Shown here piece by piece: positions 36,101 through 42,923 of a stretch of 64,000 nt of DNA. Position 1 is the stretch's first letter; each line of letters opens with the position of its first letter. Source of the DNA: Myoxocephalus aenaeus (Eukaryota > Chordata > Actinopteri > Perciformes > Cottidae); assembly GCA_038501785.1 (NCBI GenBank), contig JBAMJR010000154.1:5921001-5985000 (forward strand), given 5' to 3'. The notes under the pieces were generated by a model. That model was not told the origin of the DNA and made no database searches. It saw only the letters and a program-made list of their open reading frames with translations. The position numbers and the translations under genes were made by a program.

Positions 36101-37935
36101 GACTGCTCTATTTATTTCTCTAGTTCACTTATGGCAACAAGGAACAGCCGGCCAACTCTGTCACTGTTCAGATGACTTTCATCCGCCTGCTCTCCAAAGA
36201 GGCATCTCAGACCATCACCTACAACTGCAAGAACTCTGTGGGCTACAAGGACGAGAAGACGGGCAACTATAAGAAAGCCGTAATCCTCAAGGGCTCCAAC
36301 GACCTGGAGCTCAAAGCAGAGGGGAACAACCGCTTCAGATACACAGTGGTGGAGGACTCCTGTGCAGTAAGTTCTCACAGATCAACAGTGGCTTTGCTCG
36401 TTTTTATACATTTATTATTAACTGTATCATAGGATACAATTGTATCAACAAATCCCATGAAATGACCAAAACCAATAATAGTCACGTTTCCATTGATTGT
36501 CAAGTGAATTCTTGCACGGGTACTACTCATTGTTCAATCACCCCATTATTCCATAACCCCAAAACGTCTCACAGGACCGAAAGCCCATGTGTTTGACAGC
36601 ACATTGATTAGACCTGAATACAAACGCCCATTTCTACAAAAAATACACACTCTCCTTGCAACAAGCAGAAGTACATGGCTAATTATTCTGCCGAATGGCA
36701 TCATCAGAACTTTTTGTCTTACTATGTCAAAGGCATGACCCCCATCTACAAAAGAACAATGGTTCGAGGTCTTTAGGAAATAGTTTAAATTAGGCAAGAT
36801 GTAATTGTTTTAGACAAAGAAAACATAATGAAATGATTCTAATGCACAAGCAAGGACCACCAACAGTGGAAACAGACGATCAATCGGGTGAGATAAATAT
36901 TCACAATGTAATACCTTATTGTGTTAATACTTTGCCAGGAATCCATTTAGTGCATCAACTAACAAAAACCACCTAAAAGCAAGAGTAAAAAAATACTTAT
37001 ACTAATACTAAGTATAAATACTACAAATGTTTCCATTTCCATACACTTTGTCTCCTGCAGTACTTCAAAATGCGCATAAGAAAATGTGAATATAAACTGT
37101 CTATTAGTCTGTCACTCGAGCATCTGCATTGTTTGGGTTTCATGACTCATTAGCATCGTTTCCATCCACATCAATTTGATAATTTCCCCCAAAAGATCTG
37201 ATAAGATGGACAGAGTTAGCATTAGCTGGTGAACATAGTGGAGCAGCAGCTAAAGATATGTTCTTCAAGAGTTGGTGGAAACCAAAAACAGAGCTAAAAA
37301 TAGAGAATATTTTACATTCAACATAAAAACAATTCTAAATGAATGCTTTTCTTGCATCTGCTGAGTGTTTAAATAGGTAACTGTTCCTTAACAAGTTTGC
37401 CATGACAACTTAAAAAGGTGTGTCAGTGTTGTTTTGCTGCCCCCAAGTGGCAAAAAAAAATCCAGTAAAACTGCTTCAAGCAGGATTAAACAGTGCAGTG
37501 TTTGGGACTATTTTCAGCCATAGAATAAAGCACATTTAGTGCACTACTGAGCTGTTTTGGCAGCAGGTCCGTGTCAGGTATATCAGGCTTTGCATACACA
37601 GACAATCAATTCATCGTTGTTTTTGTGCTTTTTATGAAGTTTGTTAGAAAAAAAGAAGAAAAAAAAGGCAACATCCAGAACAAGTCATTCACATACTGTG
37701 TACAGTTTCATTGAGCCGTATTGCTCATCATTGTCGAGAGCAACTATTAACAGTAGTCACTGAACTTCTGTTTGTCAATCTTTTACAGAAAGCGAATGGC
37801 AAGTGGGGCAAGACAGTGTTTGAGTACAGGACACAGAAAACTGCAAGACTTCCTATTGTGGATATGGCCCCTGTGGACATTGGCGGCCCAGATCAAGAGT
37901 TCGGCATCGATATCGGGCCCGTGTGCTTCTTGTAA
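15921..37935 (+). CDS. col5a2: Procollagen alpha-2(V) chain, exons 2-54 (5' partial)
   Basis: The gene encodes a fibrillar procollagen chain of type V collagen, secreted to the matrix, where type V nucleates and regulates heterotypic fibrils. Exons, numbered on the assumption of one missing exon 1: 15921-16166, 16777-16796, 16902-16934, 17043-17075, 17352-17405, 18805-18897, 19367-19438, 20969-21013, 21147-21200, 21441-21494, 22125-22178, 22303-22356, 22451-22504, 22693-22737, 23006-23059, 23294-23338, 23576-23629, 23892-23990, 24095-24139, 24226-24324, 24457-24510, 24707-24814, 25204-25257, 25441-25539, 25650-25703, 25822-25920, 26022-26075, 26406-26459, 26550-26603, 26700-26753, 26943-26987, 27070-27168, 27430-27537, 27828-27881, 28021-28074, 28331-28384, 28494-28547, 28680-28787, 28899-28952, 29199-29252, 30512-30673, 31023-31130, 31309-31416, 31518-31571, 31652-31759, 32010-32063, 32240-32347, 33359-33412, 33586-33693, 33953-34259, 35841-36022, 36124-36366, 37789-37935. 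All joins keep frame with GT-AG introns, giving about 1471 residues. The exon count (53 plus one missing) equals human COL5A2. The VWC, helix and C-propeptide read as alpha-2(V), including Ser where alpha-1(I) has Cys after the NQG motif. I cannot tell which teleost co-orthologue this is. Confidence 0.95.
16121..16153 (+). repeat. col5a2: (GGC)n coding repeat, polyglycine x11
   Basis: Five GGC, one GGT and five GGC codons form an uninterrupted Gly11 tract in the linker between the VWC domain and the minor helix. The single GGT interruption in the centre divides an otherwise pure trinucleotide repeat. Confidence 0.95.
16327..16396. repeat. (GT)n(AT)n microsatellite in col5a2 intron 2
   Basis: About 6 GT units followed by about 29 AT units, between exons 2 and 3. 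Confidence 0.95.
16777..18897 (+). CDS. col5a2: col5a2 exons 3-7: N-propeptide minor triple helix
   Basis: Five exons (16777-16796, 16902-16934, 17043-17075, 17352-17405, 18805-18897) carry the linker and the minor collagenous segment of the N-propeptide. Exon 3 is only 20 nt and exons 4 and 5 are 33 nt each, the short-exon arrangement typical of this part of alpha-2(V). The reading passes from GPKGEPGDVPL through VTGIRGRPGPM to a Gly-X-Y run ending in PPTHPG, matching the human order closely. The last non-triplet residues mark the exit from the minor helix. Intron 6 (17406-18804) is 1.4 kb, AT-rich, and contains nothing else I recognise. Confidence 0.93.
19367..19438 (+). CDS. col5a2: col5a2 exon 8: N-proteinase site region and N-telopeptide
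   Basis: This 72-nt exon encodes a non-collagenous 24-residue segment beginning GLGSQMAG. The SQMAG / AQMAG motif sits at the same place in human alpha-2(V), after the minor helix. The segment carries one lysine (GKNG) that could serve in lysyl oxidase cross-linking. The next exon opens the uninterrupted main helix. Confidence 0.9.
19650..19718 (+). repeat. Teleost retroelement 3' tail-like sequence
   Basis: The sequence runs from an aagcactttgaaacaatttt core to acataaataaagttgaattg. It resembles the common fish tail reading roughly gcgctttgagac...tataaataaaattgaattg, found at the 3' ends of short and long interspersed elements. Only the tail is recognisable. The assignment rests on memory of the family. 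Confidence 0.45.
19868..20148. mobile_element. MITE with 47-bp terminal inverted repeats (intron 8)
   Basis: Bases 19868-19914 and 20102-20148 are inverted copies of each other, with about 6 mismatches in 47. Both ends are themselves near-palindromic (ggttac...gtaacc). The internal 187 bp has no coding capacity. A piece of the right internal end (atagagtccagtagag) also occurs just outside the element at 19825-19840, suggesting an older truncated copy or partial duplication. No clear target duplication is visible. The superfamily is not assigned. Confidence 0.75.
20969..34006 (+). CDS. col5a2: col5a2 exons 9-51 (5' part): main triple helix, 338 Gly-X-Y triplets
   Basis: Forty-two complete exons plus the first 54 nt of exon 51 encode 338 consecutive triplets (1014 residues), the standard length of a fibrillar main helix. 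Exon sizes are only 45, 54, 99, 108 and 162 nt; every exon starts with an intact Gly codon and ends after a Y residue, as expected from the ancestral 54-nt unit. Glycine occupies every first position except one codon at 25486-25488, which reads Ala. RGD tripeptides occur in exons at 24707, 28494, 31309, 31652 and 32240. Introns are mostly 80-500 bp. Stretches such as QRGIVG, GERGMPGLPGP and GHRGFTGLQGLPGPP are nearly identical to human alpha-2(V). Confidence 0.95.
21287..21342. repeat. Hairpin-forming inverted repeat, 24-bp arms, 8-nt loop (intron 10)
   Basis: Arm 21287-21310 and arm 21319-21342 are reverse complements over 24 positions, with one T·G wobble (21308/21321). The loop is ttgcttca. 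It lies between the exons at 21147 and 21441. Confidence 0.9.
23133..23188. repeat. Hairpin-forming inverted repeat, 24-bp arms, 8-nt loop (intron 16)
   Basis: Arm 23133-23156 and arm 23165-23188 are reverse complements over 24 positions, with one G·T wobble (23142/23179). The loop is aaagtaac. The geometry is the same as the hairpin at 21287-21342 but the sequence is unrelated. Confidence 0.92.
25441..25539 (+). CDS. col5a2: col5a2 exon 25, with a Gly-to-Ala codon in the helix
   Basis: A normal 99-nt helix exon with a consensus acceptor (ttctatag) and a GTAACA donor. Its 16th codon (25486-25488) is GCT, reading GPK-ASV-GDP where the frame and the human chain require GPK-GSQ-GDP. Frame and exon length are intact, so this is a substitution and not an indel. 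In fibrillar chains such substitutions normally disturb helix folding, so it is a tolerated natural interruption, a rare or deleterious allele, or a base-call error. Confidence 0.93.
29304..30158. mobile_element. Non-autonomous hAT element (intron 41) with 8-bp TSD
   Basis: The element starts cagtgg and ends ccactg, the classic hAT terminus. It is flanked by perfect 8-bp direct repeats tattacat (29296-29303 and 30159-30166). Its 855 bp contain no transposase frame. It carries a nested tRNA-derived SINE-like insertion (29437-29622) and a short (TA)n at 30059-30082. The 1.26-kb intron is long for this gene because of it. Confidence 0.88.
29437..29622 (-). mobile_element. tRNA-derived SINE-like element with (GAA)n tail, nested in hAT
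   Basis: Read on the minus strand, the 5' end is tRNA-like: an A-box-type tggctcagtggttagca, an anticodon-loop-like cttccaa as in tRNA-Gly(TCC), and a degenerate B-box-like ggtctgaacct. About 110 bases of body follow, then a (GAA)n tail (29437-29464). The layout of tRNA head, body and simple repeat tail is that of a SINE. No direct target duplication is seen. The flanks instead show a 10-bp inverted match (29430-29439 with 29627-29636). Confidence 0.65.
30512..30673 (+). CDS. col5a2: col5a2 exon 42: 162-nt helix exon
   Basis: The only 162-nt exon (18 triplets), equal to three fused 54-nt units, as at this place in other fibrillar collagen genes. It contains the conserved GDKGDSGEDG stretch. 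It lies just downstream of the intron expanded by the hAT element. Confidence 0.95.
33084..33132. repeat. (TA)n microsatellite in col5a2 intron 48
   Basis: About 24 TA units in the 1.0-kb intron 32348-33358. The rest of that intron shows nothing recognisable. Confidence 0.95.
33953..34259 (+). CDS. col5a2: col5a2 exon 51: helix end, C-telopeptide and start of C-propeptide
   Basis: The exon opens with the last six triplets (GPPGEGGPAGPPGPPGPP), then leaves the helix at MAAMDDLFG. An acidic, Pro-rich telopeptide follows (PPPPPEFNEDE), and then the C-propeptide start with DPGVQATLKALSSQI and SPDGSRKHPARTCDDL, which track human alpha-2(V) closely. The procollagen C-proteinase (BMP1 type) is expected to cut in the telopeptide region. 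A sequon NSS is present at about 34100-34108, in the acidic linker. The GC content is higher than in the helix exons. The donor GTGAGT splits the last codon after its first base. Confidence 0.95.
34745..35290. mobile_element. Repeat nested inside the hAT element
   Basis: From about 34745 (cagcgctcccaaacctttat) to about 35290 the sequence differs from the acttaagta-rich ends of its host. Phrases such as gtcacggaccgg recall another abundant fish hAT-like repeat. The exact ends are not certain. It contains a 22-bp tandem repeat at 35201-35264. Confidence 0.5.
35201..35264. repeat. 22-bp tandem repeat, about 3 copies
   Basis: The unit is ccggtaccaagagacccaca plus ga. Copies start at 35201, 35223 and 35245; the last lacks two bases. 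The copies are identical, implying recent duplication. Confidence 0.9.
35841..36022 (+). CDS. col5a2: col5a2 exon 52: C-propeptide (fibrillar COLF1 domain)
   Basis: The exon completes a split Gly codon and reads EYWVDPNQGSVEDAIKVHCN, then ETCISANPSS and NKPVWFGADINRG. This is the chain-recognition and calcium-binding part of the C-propeptide. The residue after NQG is Ser where alpha-1(I) has Cys, as in alpha-2(V). Chains without this Cys cannot homotrimerise as readily, in line with type V assembling as [alpha-1]2 alpha-2. Confidence 0.95.
36124..36366 (+). CDS. col5a2: col5a2 exon 53: C-propeptide with altered glycosylation site
   Basis: An 81-codon exon in phase 0 at both ends, containing MTFIRLLSKEAS, CKNSVGYKDE and AEGNNRFRYTVVEDSC. 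The N-linked sequon conserved in most fibrillar C-propeptides (Gln-Asn-Ile-Thr before Tyr) is Gln-Thr-Ile-Thr here, because codon 36211-36213 is ACC. Intron 53 (36367-37788) is 1.4 kb and shows nothing recognisable. Confidence 0.95.
37789..37935 (+). CDS. col5a2: col5a2 exon 54: C-terminal coding exon and stop
   Basis: 48 codons plus TAA (37933-37935), after a tttacag acceptor. It begins KANGKWGKTVFEYRTQKTA and ends DIGPVCFL, the invariant closing motif of fibrillar C-propeptides. Seven C-propeptide cysteines are present over the last four exons, the number expected of alpha-2(V). Confidence 0.96.
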   Translation, partial: KANGKWGKTVFEYRTQKTARLPIVDMAPVDIGGPDQEFGIDIGPVCFL

Positions 37936-38740
37936 AATCGTCAGCTGGGATGCGTCGCGGTGAATCCTGAGACTATTGAACTGACAGCTGACACGATCAG
38001 CCACATTGTACATACAAGTACTGAGGACTATTCTGGCCCTGTGGCAAGATATTTATTGTGCCTTTCAACCCAGTTCAACACATCGAAGATTTGTAAGTTA
38101 GAATGAATGTTTGGAATTTACTTAAACAATTGGTAAAAATCTGATCATTCCGCTGTCTTCTTGTGCATGTTTGACTCCAAGCGTGATGAATTTCGAGGCT
38201 CACTGTGGTGTAGTTTGGTCCAAAGATATCACCCTTTAATTTTATTTCACAAAACCTTATTGCCAAAGTTTTAAAGCTCTAAAATTGTAATTTCAACTAC
38301 TGTCTATAAGCCCAGAGGAGTTCCACGGAAGCTACATCAAATGTCCCTCCACTAGTATGTTTTACAGATTTGTCTACTCATTTTTTGTTTTAAATGTTTT
38401 GCATATACAACAACATTGTGGTGCTATTGAGGAAACAAAAACAGCCGACGATGCATTCACTGCGCAGGAATGTTCTCAAGACAGTTTTGATGAACCAATG
38501 TCTGTATCCAGTTCTTCCAAACTCTGTACCGACCACGTAGAACATTAAAGACACATTAAGACTGTTGATTCCTCAGTGTTAGCTACCTCGTCACCGAAAC
38601 TGAGAAACCATGACACTACATGTAAATCTTCTTTCACAGGTGCTGTTTTGTAAGTAGTGTGATCCGTGTGCACGTCTCCGCGCTGCACGGTACAGGGCAG
38701 GGTGTGGGGATACCAATAAAGATCTTTCCGTCAACGATGG
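37936..38740 (+). other. col5a2: col5a2 3' untranslated region (shortest form)
   Basis: It runs from the stop codon to just past the first good poly(A) signal. No other gene feature is seen. The end is inferred from the signal and the GT-rich sequence after it (38743-38775). Longer forms using later signals are possible. Confidence 0.6.
38715..38720 (+). terminator. col5a2: AATAAA polyadenylation signal (col5a2, proximal)
   Basis: A canonical hexamer 780 bases after the stop codon, followed 25-60 bases later by a GT-rich stretch (gaggtgtcgcgtgagtggtg) of the type that binds the cleavage stimulation factor. Confidence 0.65.
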
Positions 38741-39276
38741 AGAGGTGAATGAGGTGTCGCGTGAGTGGTGATTTGTAAAAAAATAAAATATTTACCCCTT
38801 TGAGTTCAATACCGTACAGTAAAAGGTAGCAGAGAGTATTCTATTTTTTATGCATGCCAGTTCCCCCTTTTCAGTATCCTGGACTTGTATGCTTTTGAAA
38901 TCCTTTTTATAACCAGTTTTATAGGATAAGGTGGCTGTGAGTGCCTGTTTGCTTTGTATTTCCTGCTATGCAACACATTAAACAAACTGCTTGTTAATCC
39001 CCCCCAAGCTCTTGTCCTATTGATTTAGGTAGTTAGGTCCTTCACACTTGACATTTTGCACACAAAGTCATTTTTTAGGCATATTTTTTAGTATTTAAGC
39101 ATTTATGTATTTAACGTCCGCAGTTGTTTATAATGTGAGCTGTCTTTTTTTTAAATTTCATGAATGTGCCTTTGAGTAAATCTATTGTGACCATTTGGTT
39201 TGTATTTGCGTATATTTATTATAAATTTGTAACATTTGCAAGGCTTGACTACTTGCCTGCTAACACCCCAGAGGCC

Positions 39277-39312
39277 AGGAGGAGGAGGAGGAGGAGGAGG
39301 AGGAGGAGGAGG
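39277..39312. repeat. (AGG)n microsatellite
   Basis: About 12 AGG units downstream of col5a2. Confidence 0.92.
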
Positions 39313-39352
39313 AAGCTTTCCACACTGCAAGCAGATGCGTTTCATCCTTGAA

Positions 39353-39358
39353 AATAAA
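39353..39358 (+). terminator. col5a2: AATAAA polyadenylation signal (col5a2, possible distal)
   Basis: A second canonical hexamer 1.4 kb after the stop, shortly after a (GGA)n tract. Other possible signals are AATAAA at 38782-38787 and ATTAAA at about 38979. Use is not shown. Confidence 0.35.
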
Positions 39359-39519
39359 TATTGAAAATACTTCTCTTTGCCTGTTCTTGTTTGAGAAGAG
39401 TTCAGTTGGTCCTTTGTACCAAAACAGAATCATATCAGCTTTGAGAGCGTTTTAAAATTAGGAGGCGAAAAACACAGAGAAAAAGAGGACCGGAACAGGA
39501 GGTGGAGAGGAGGACACTG

Positions 39520-39955
39520 AAAGATTATTGTCCATATTGGACAACCCGGACCACCCTCTCCACCACGTACTGCAGGGACAGTGGAGCACTTTGTCCAAAA
39601 CTCATCCAGCTCTGACTTTACAAAGTCACCCCTGGCCAGATCCTCTGTAAATTAATTAATCAACATCAATAGCCCTTGCACCGCTTTTTGTTGTTTGTTA
39701 CTCACTGTACATGTTTAGGTTTATACACACTTCATATACACTACACCTCCTTTGCATTTTTGCACTTTCTCTATTGTTTAAATTTAATTTCCGAAATTAA
39801 TCCAATCTGCTGTTTCGTTGTAAATATTGTTTTGCTGTATATATTGAGTATCTTTCATCCCTGTTATTTTTATTTTTGTGTCTGTAAGCTGCTACTACGA
39901 CAAACAAATTTCCCCTTGGGGATAAATAAATTATATATCTATCTATCTATAAAGG
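39520..39955 (+). mobile_element. 5'-truncated LINE 3' end
   Basis: The text from ttattgtccatattggacaa through ccggaccaccctctcc to the tail tttccccttggggataaata and (ATCT)n is the 3' end of a fish non-LTR retrotransposon, probably of the L2/CR1 group. No reverse transcriptase frame remains. The left end is approximate. Confidence 0.65.
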
Positions 39956-40593
39956 TAAGAAAAAATGGGATGTTGGACCAGAAAATGAACATACTGTAGA
40001 TGTAAGTGAGTTAACTGCTACCGAGACAACATTACAGACAATACAAGCACCCACAACAAGACTAAGAGCCATAGTAGTACGTAGTAGGTGTTGTGGCTGA
40101 ATTCTTCTGGATTGATGATGATTAATCTTTTTTAAAACCTGATGCTGTATACACTTAGTAGCTATCTCCTATCTGACTGCTGGTGAGAACTCACGAATGG
40201 GACCTCAGTAAACGACCACCAACAGAACACAAGAGAGGTTGGATCAGAGTTCAATTCACGTTGATTTATTTGTAACACACAGATCACAAATAAACAGAGT
40301 TGGGTTCGGTATCAGCGGCAACAACGCCTATGACCACAACTGTCGAACAAACAAACGTTACTACTTATATATCTGGTTACCAACTATTATCACAGCATGC
40401 AAGTATACAAAAATGCCCTTTTATAAGGGTTACATTCTGTCACTTAAGGCAACTGACTTTTCAATGGCAGAATATGCTGTTTTTCTCCAGGTGGTTAGAC
40501 CTGATAATCAATGCAAGCAAGATTACATATGGTTACAAATTATGTTCATCACGATTGCAGGGTTTTTAATACCACCCTGATACACTGGCATTA

Positions 40594-40944
40594 CTATTGG
40601 CCAATTTGTATAATTGGCTTCTCGTTTTGTCTGAATATGGCTATTTCATATCTTCGCTGTTTGCCGTGGCACCTTCCATTGTAAAGCACTCTAAAGGGGC
40701 CCACGGGAGGCCCGCGTTCCAACGCTAGGATTAGGCGGGACAAAGCTTTTAGCCCACACGTTTCATCCATCTTGACTGTGACTGTGGTTTCGGGCAAAGG
40801 TGTGGTCTTTGGAGGGCTGGGGGTGCTGGTGCTGGTCGTCTCGTTGACGCACGCCGTAATCTCTGGTTTGGCTCTTCCCATTCCTCCCTCGAGCCTCATC
40901 ATTCCTAGGAGAAGCACAATCCATCTCCACTCGTCAGCCCTCAT
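40594..40944 (-). CDS. Unidentified ORF with secretory leader-like N-terminus
   Basis: A 116-codon frame starts MRADEWRWIVLLLGMM, a plausible signal peptide with a charged n-region and hydrophobic core. It continues with one sequon (NETT), a Thr/Pro/Ser-rich stretch and a Cys-containing tail. A TATA-like sequence lies upstream on the same strand at about 41106-41113. It matches no family I can name. It could be a short exon of a gene, a remnant of an endogenous retroelement surface protein, or chance. The surrounding 40170-41600 shows no clear long terminal repeats. Confidence 0.2.
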   Translation of the reverse strand: MRADEWRWIVLLLGMMRLEGGMGRAKPEITACVNETTSTSTPSPPKTTPLPETTVTVKMDETCGLKALSRLILALERGPPVGPFRVLYNGRCHGKQRRYEIAIFRQNEKPIIQIGQ

Positions 40945-41614
40945 GATTGGTCGGCTGGGATTCTGGTGTGGATAGCCTCACTCCTTGTTTCTTTTCGCGT
41001 CTGTGGTCGGCGTGGCTTTGCCTTGATGGTCTCCTTTCCTTTCTCGTCCTCTGGCCTTCCTTCAGGTGCTTCTGCCTTGGTGCAGTGCGTGATGTGGTAC
41101 CAGTGTGTATTTATAACGTAACATTGGGTTTAGGTCCAACCCCTTAGTAAATCCCCGTATCTCATATTTCTCGTAACTAGTGCCCACCGTTCATCACGTA
41201 CACCAGTTCACGCCGGTTATTTTAAAGTAAGCAGCTGCTTTGCATATCTACCCACTACTTTGTCATAATACCTCCCCGCTACTTGTCATAATATCTCGTC
41301 TCTTCCTAGCTAGCCCTTTGGTCTTCGGTTGCTAGCGACCCGCTGGAGGCTACAGCTCCATCTTTACTGGTCTCGCACTGGAATAGCGCCAGGTCACCGC
41401 GACTTTATCTGCTCCAGAAGCTTGTCTTCTCAGGCTGACCATGCACTGTTTCTATGTGGGCTGCTTTCCGTTCACATGAATGAAACTCATCACAACATGT
41501 CATGGATTGTGCTCTAAATAACCCGGTTCATGTCCGGCCAGATAGATATATGTGGTGTACATGACTTCACAGTTTTACTTAAGCGTAAGATATCAAACAT
41601 TTTCCTTCCACATA

Positions 41615-42060
41615 GGCTACTATAATGCTAATATCAGCATGGTAACATGCTTACAATGACAATGCTAACATGGTGATGTAAGGCAGGTGATATTTCCCGG
41701 TCTGCCATCTTGGTTTACTGTCAGCATGCTAATATAAGCTATCCGAGCAGTAATCACAAAGGAATGGGAACGTGGGAATGCCATTAGTAATGTAATGTTG
41801 GCTATAGTCACCATAGTATTTTAGCGAGGTTAGCATGCTAATATCTGATAATTAGCACTGGACATAAATAGAGCTGCATGTGATGAGAATGGCATTACCT
41901 TTGCACTTATTTGGGTCTTATGGATTGAAAAAAGAGGTGCTGGAGGAGGAAAAGTCAGTAGGATTCATCATCTGGGAACCAAGAATGTCTGTAGGAGGTA
42001 TTTATGGCCATTGAGATATCTCAATCTGTACCAAAGTGTGCTAACTGTGCTAGTGGGAAA
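41615..42060 (+). repeat. Degenerate teleost interspersed repeat (catgctaa-rich)
   Basis: Phrases such as acaatgacaatgctaacatg, gttagcatgctaatat, taattagcactggaca, gaaaagtcag, aatgtctgta and ttgagatatctcaatctgta occur in the same order as in a widespread fish repeat I recall. The copy is old and has internal deletions. Family name unknown to me. Confidence 0.6.
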
Positions 42061-42468
42061 TCCTAGAATGAAGAGAACACATTTAAAACCACAAAATGAT
42101 AGAAATAATATAAAATGACCATTTTTTTTGCAGTAAGACTTTCTTTAATATCTGTAACAGCAAAGTCAATGCAACCAAAAGTAAAAATAATGGAAAAGTA
42201 CTGTATATGGACAGAGGCTGTCAAAAAAAGTGCCTTCTGGTGCAAGAAAAGAGGAGACTAAAATGATGATAATTCAAATATATGAGAAGTAAATAACTGA
42301 AACCTGCAAAATTAAAAAATTAAAACTCAATGTCAAAAATAAAAGGTTAAAAGATTGGTAAGCCCAAAAAAGAATAATCTGATTGTATTAATTAACTACA
42401 TAATGTTAAGTAAAGTAACATGTGTTTTTATGGGCAAGCTGATGCTTGTGTTAATGATACAGATTCCA

Positions 42469-42851
42469 TTTATTTTCTTTGCCAGCTTGTGTTCGGCATA
42501 CAAACAGGAATGTGTTAACAATACAACAATACAGTTCAAATGGTGCATACACACAAATTCTTTCATATGAAAATTCAGCCACAGAGTGTACCATTGGACA
42601 TATTCGACTATTTACATCTCTCATTGCCTGTGCAAGCAAAAGTACTTCTCTTTCTCTTTACAAAAATAGTTCTTTTCTATAATGGATCTGGGTCTACCTT
42701 GAAATATTCCACACAAAAAAACAATCTAAATGCAAATGCATATAAACCTCAAGATGAAAACTGTAACATCTTGACTCAACCGTGGAGTGGATTTTGGCAC
42801 TTCTTCATACAAACGAGTTAAAAGTACGCGACAAAGAGCATCTTCATGGCA
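42469..42851 (-). other. gulp1: gulp1 3' untranslated region (inferred)
   Basis: Runs from the stop codon to the first AATAAA on the minus strand (42469-42474). The end is inferred from the signal alone. No other feature is seen. Confidence 0.4.
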
Positions 42852-42923
42852 TCAGCAGCGGCTGTCTAGCGGGTCCAGAGCGAAGACGGTGCCCTCTAAG
42901 GTCAGTCCCATTTTGAACCCCTC
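42852..42923 (-). CDS. gulp1: gulp1 last coding exon
   Basis: Acceptor cttccag, then 23 codons EGFKMGLTLEGTVFALDPL... ending SRC and a TGA stop (42852-42854). This equals the human C-terminus except Ala where human has Cys after TVF. It is too short for ordinary ORF detection. Confidence 0.95.
   Translation of the reverse strand, partial: EGFKMGLTLEGTVFALDPLDSRC

Noticed and set aside
39676..39999. 107-codon hydrophobic frame on the plus strand
   Set aside because: Lies in a LINE 3' tail and is T-rich; hydrophobicity follows from composition.
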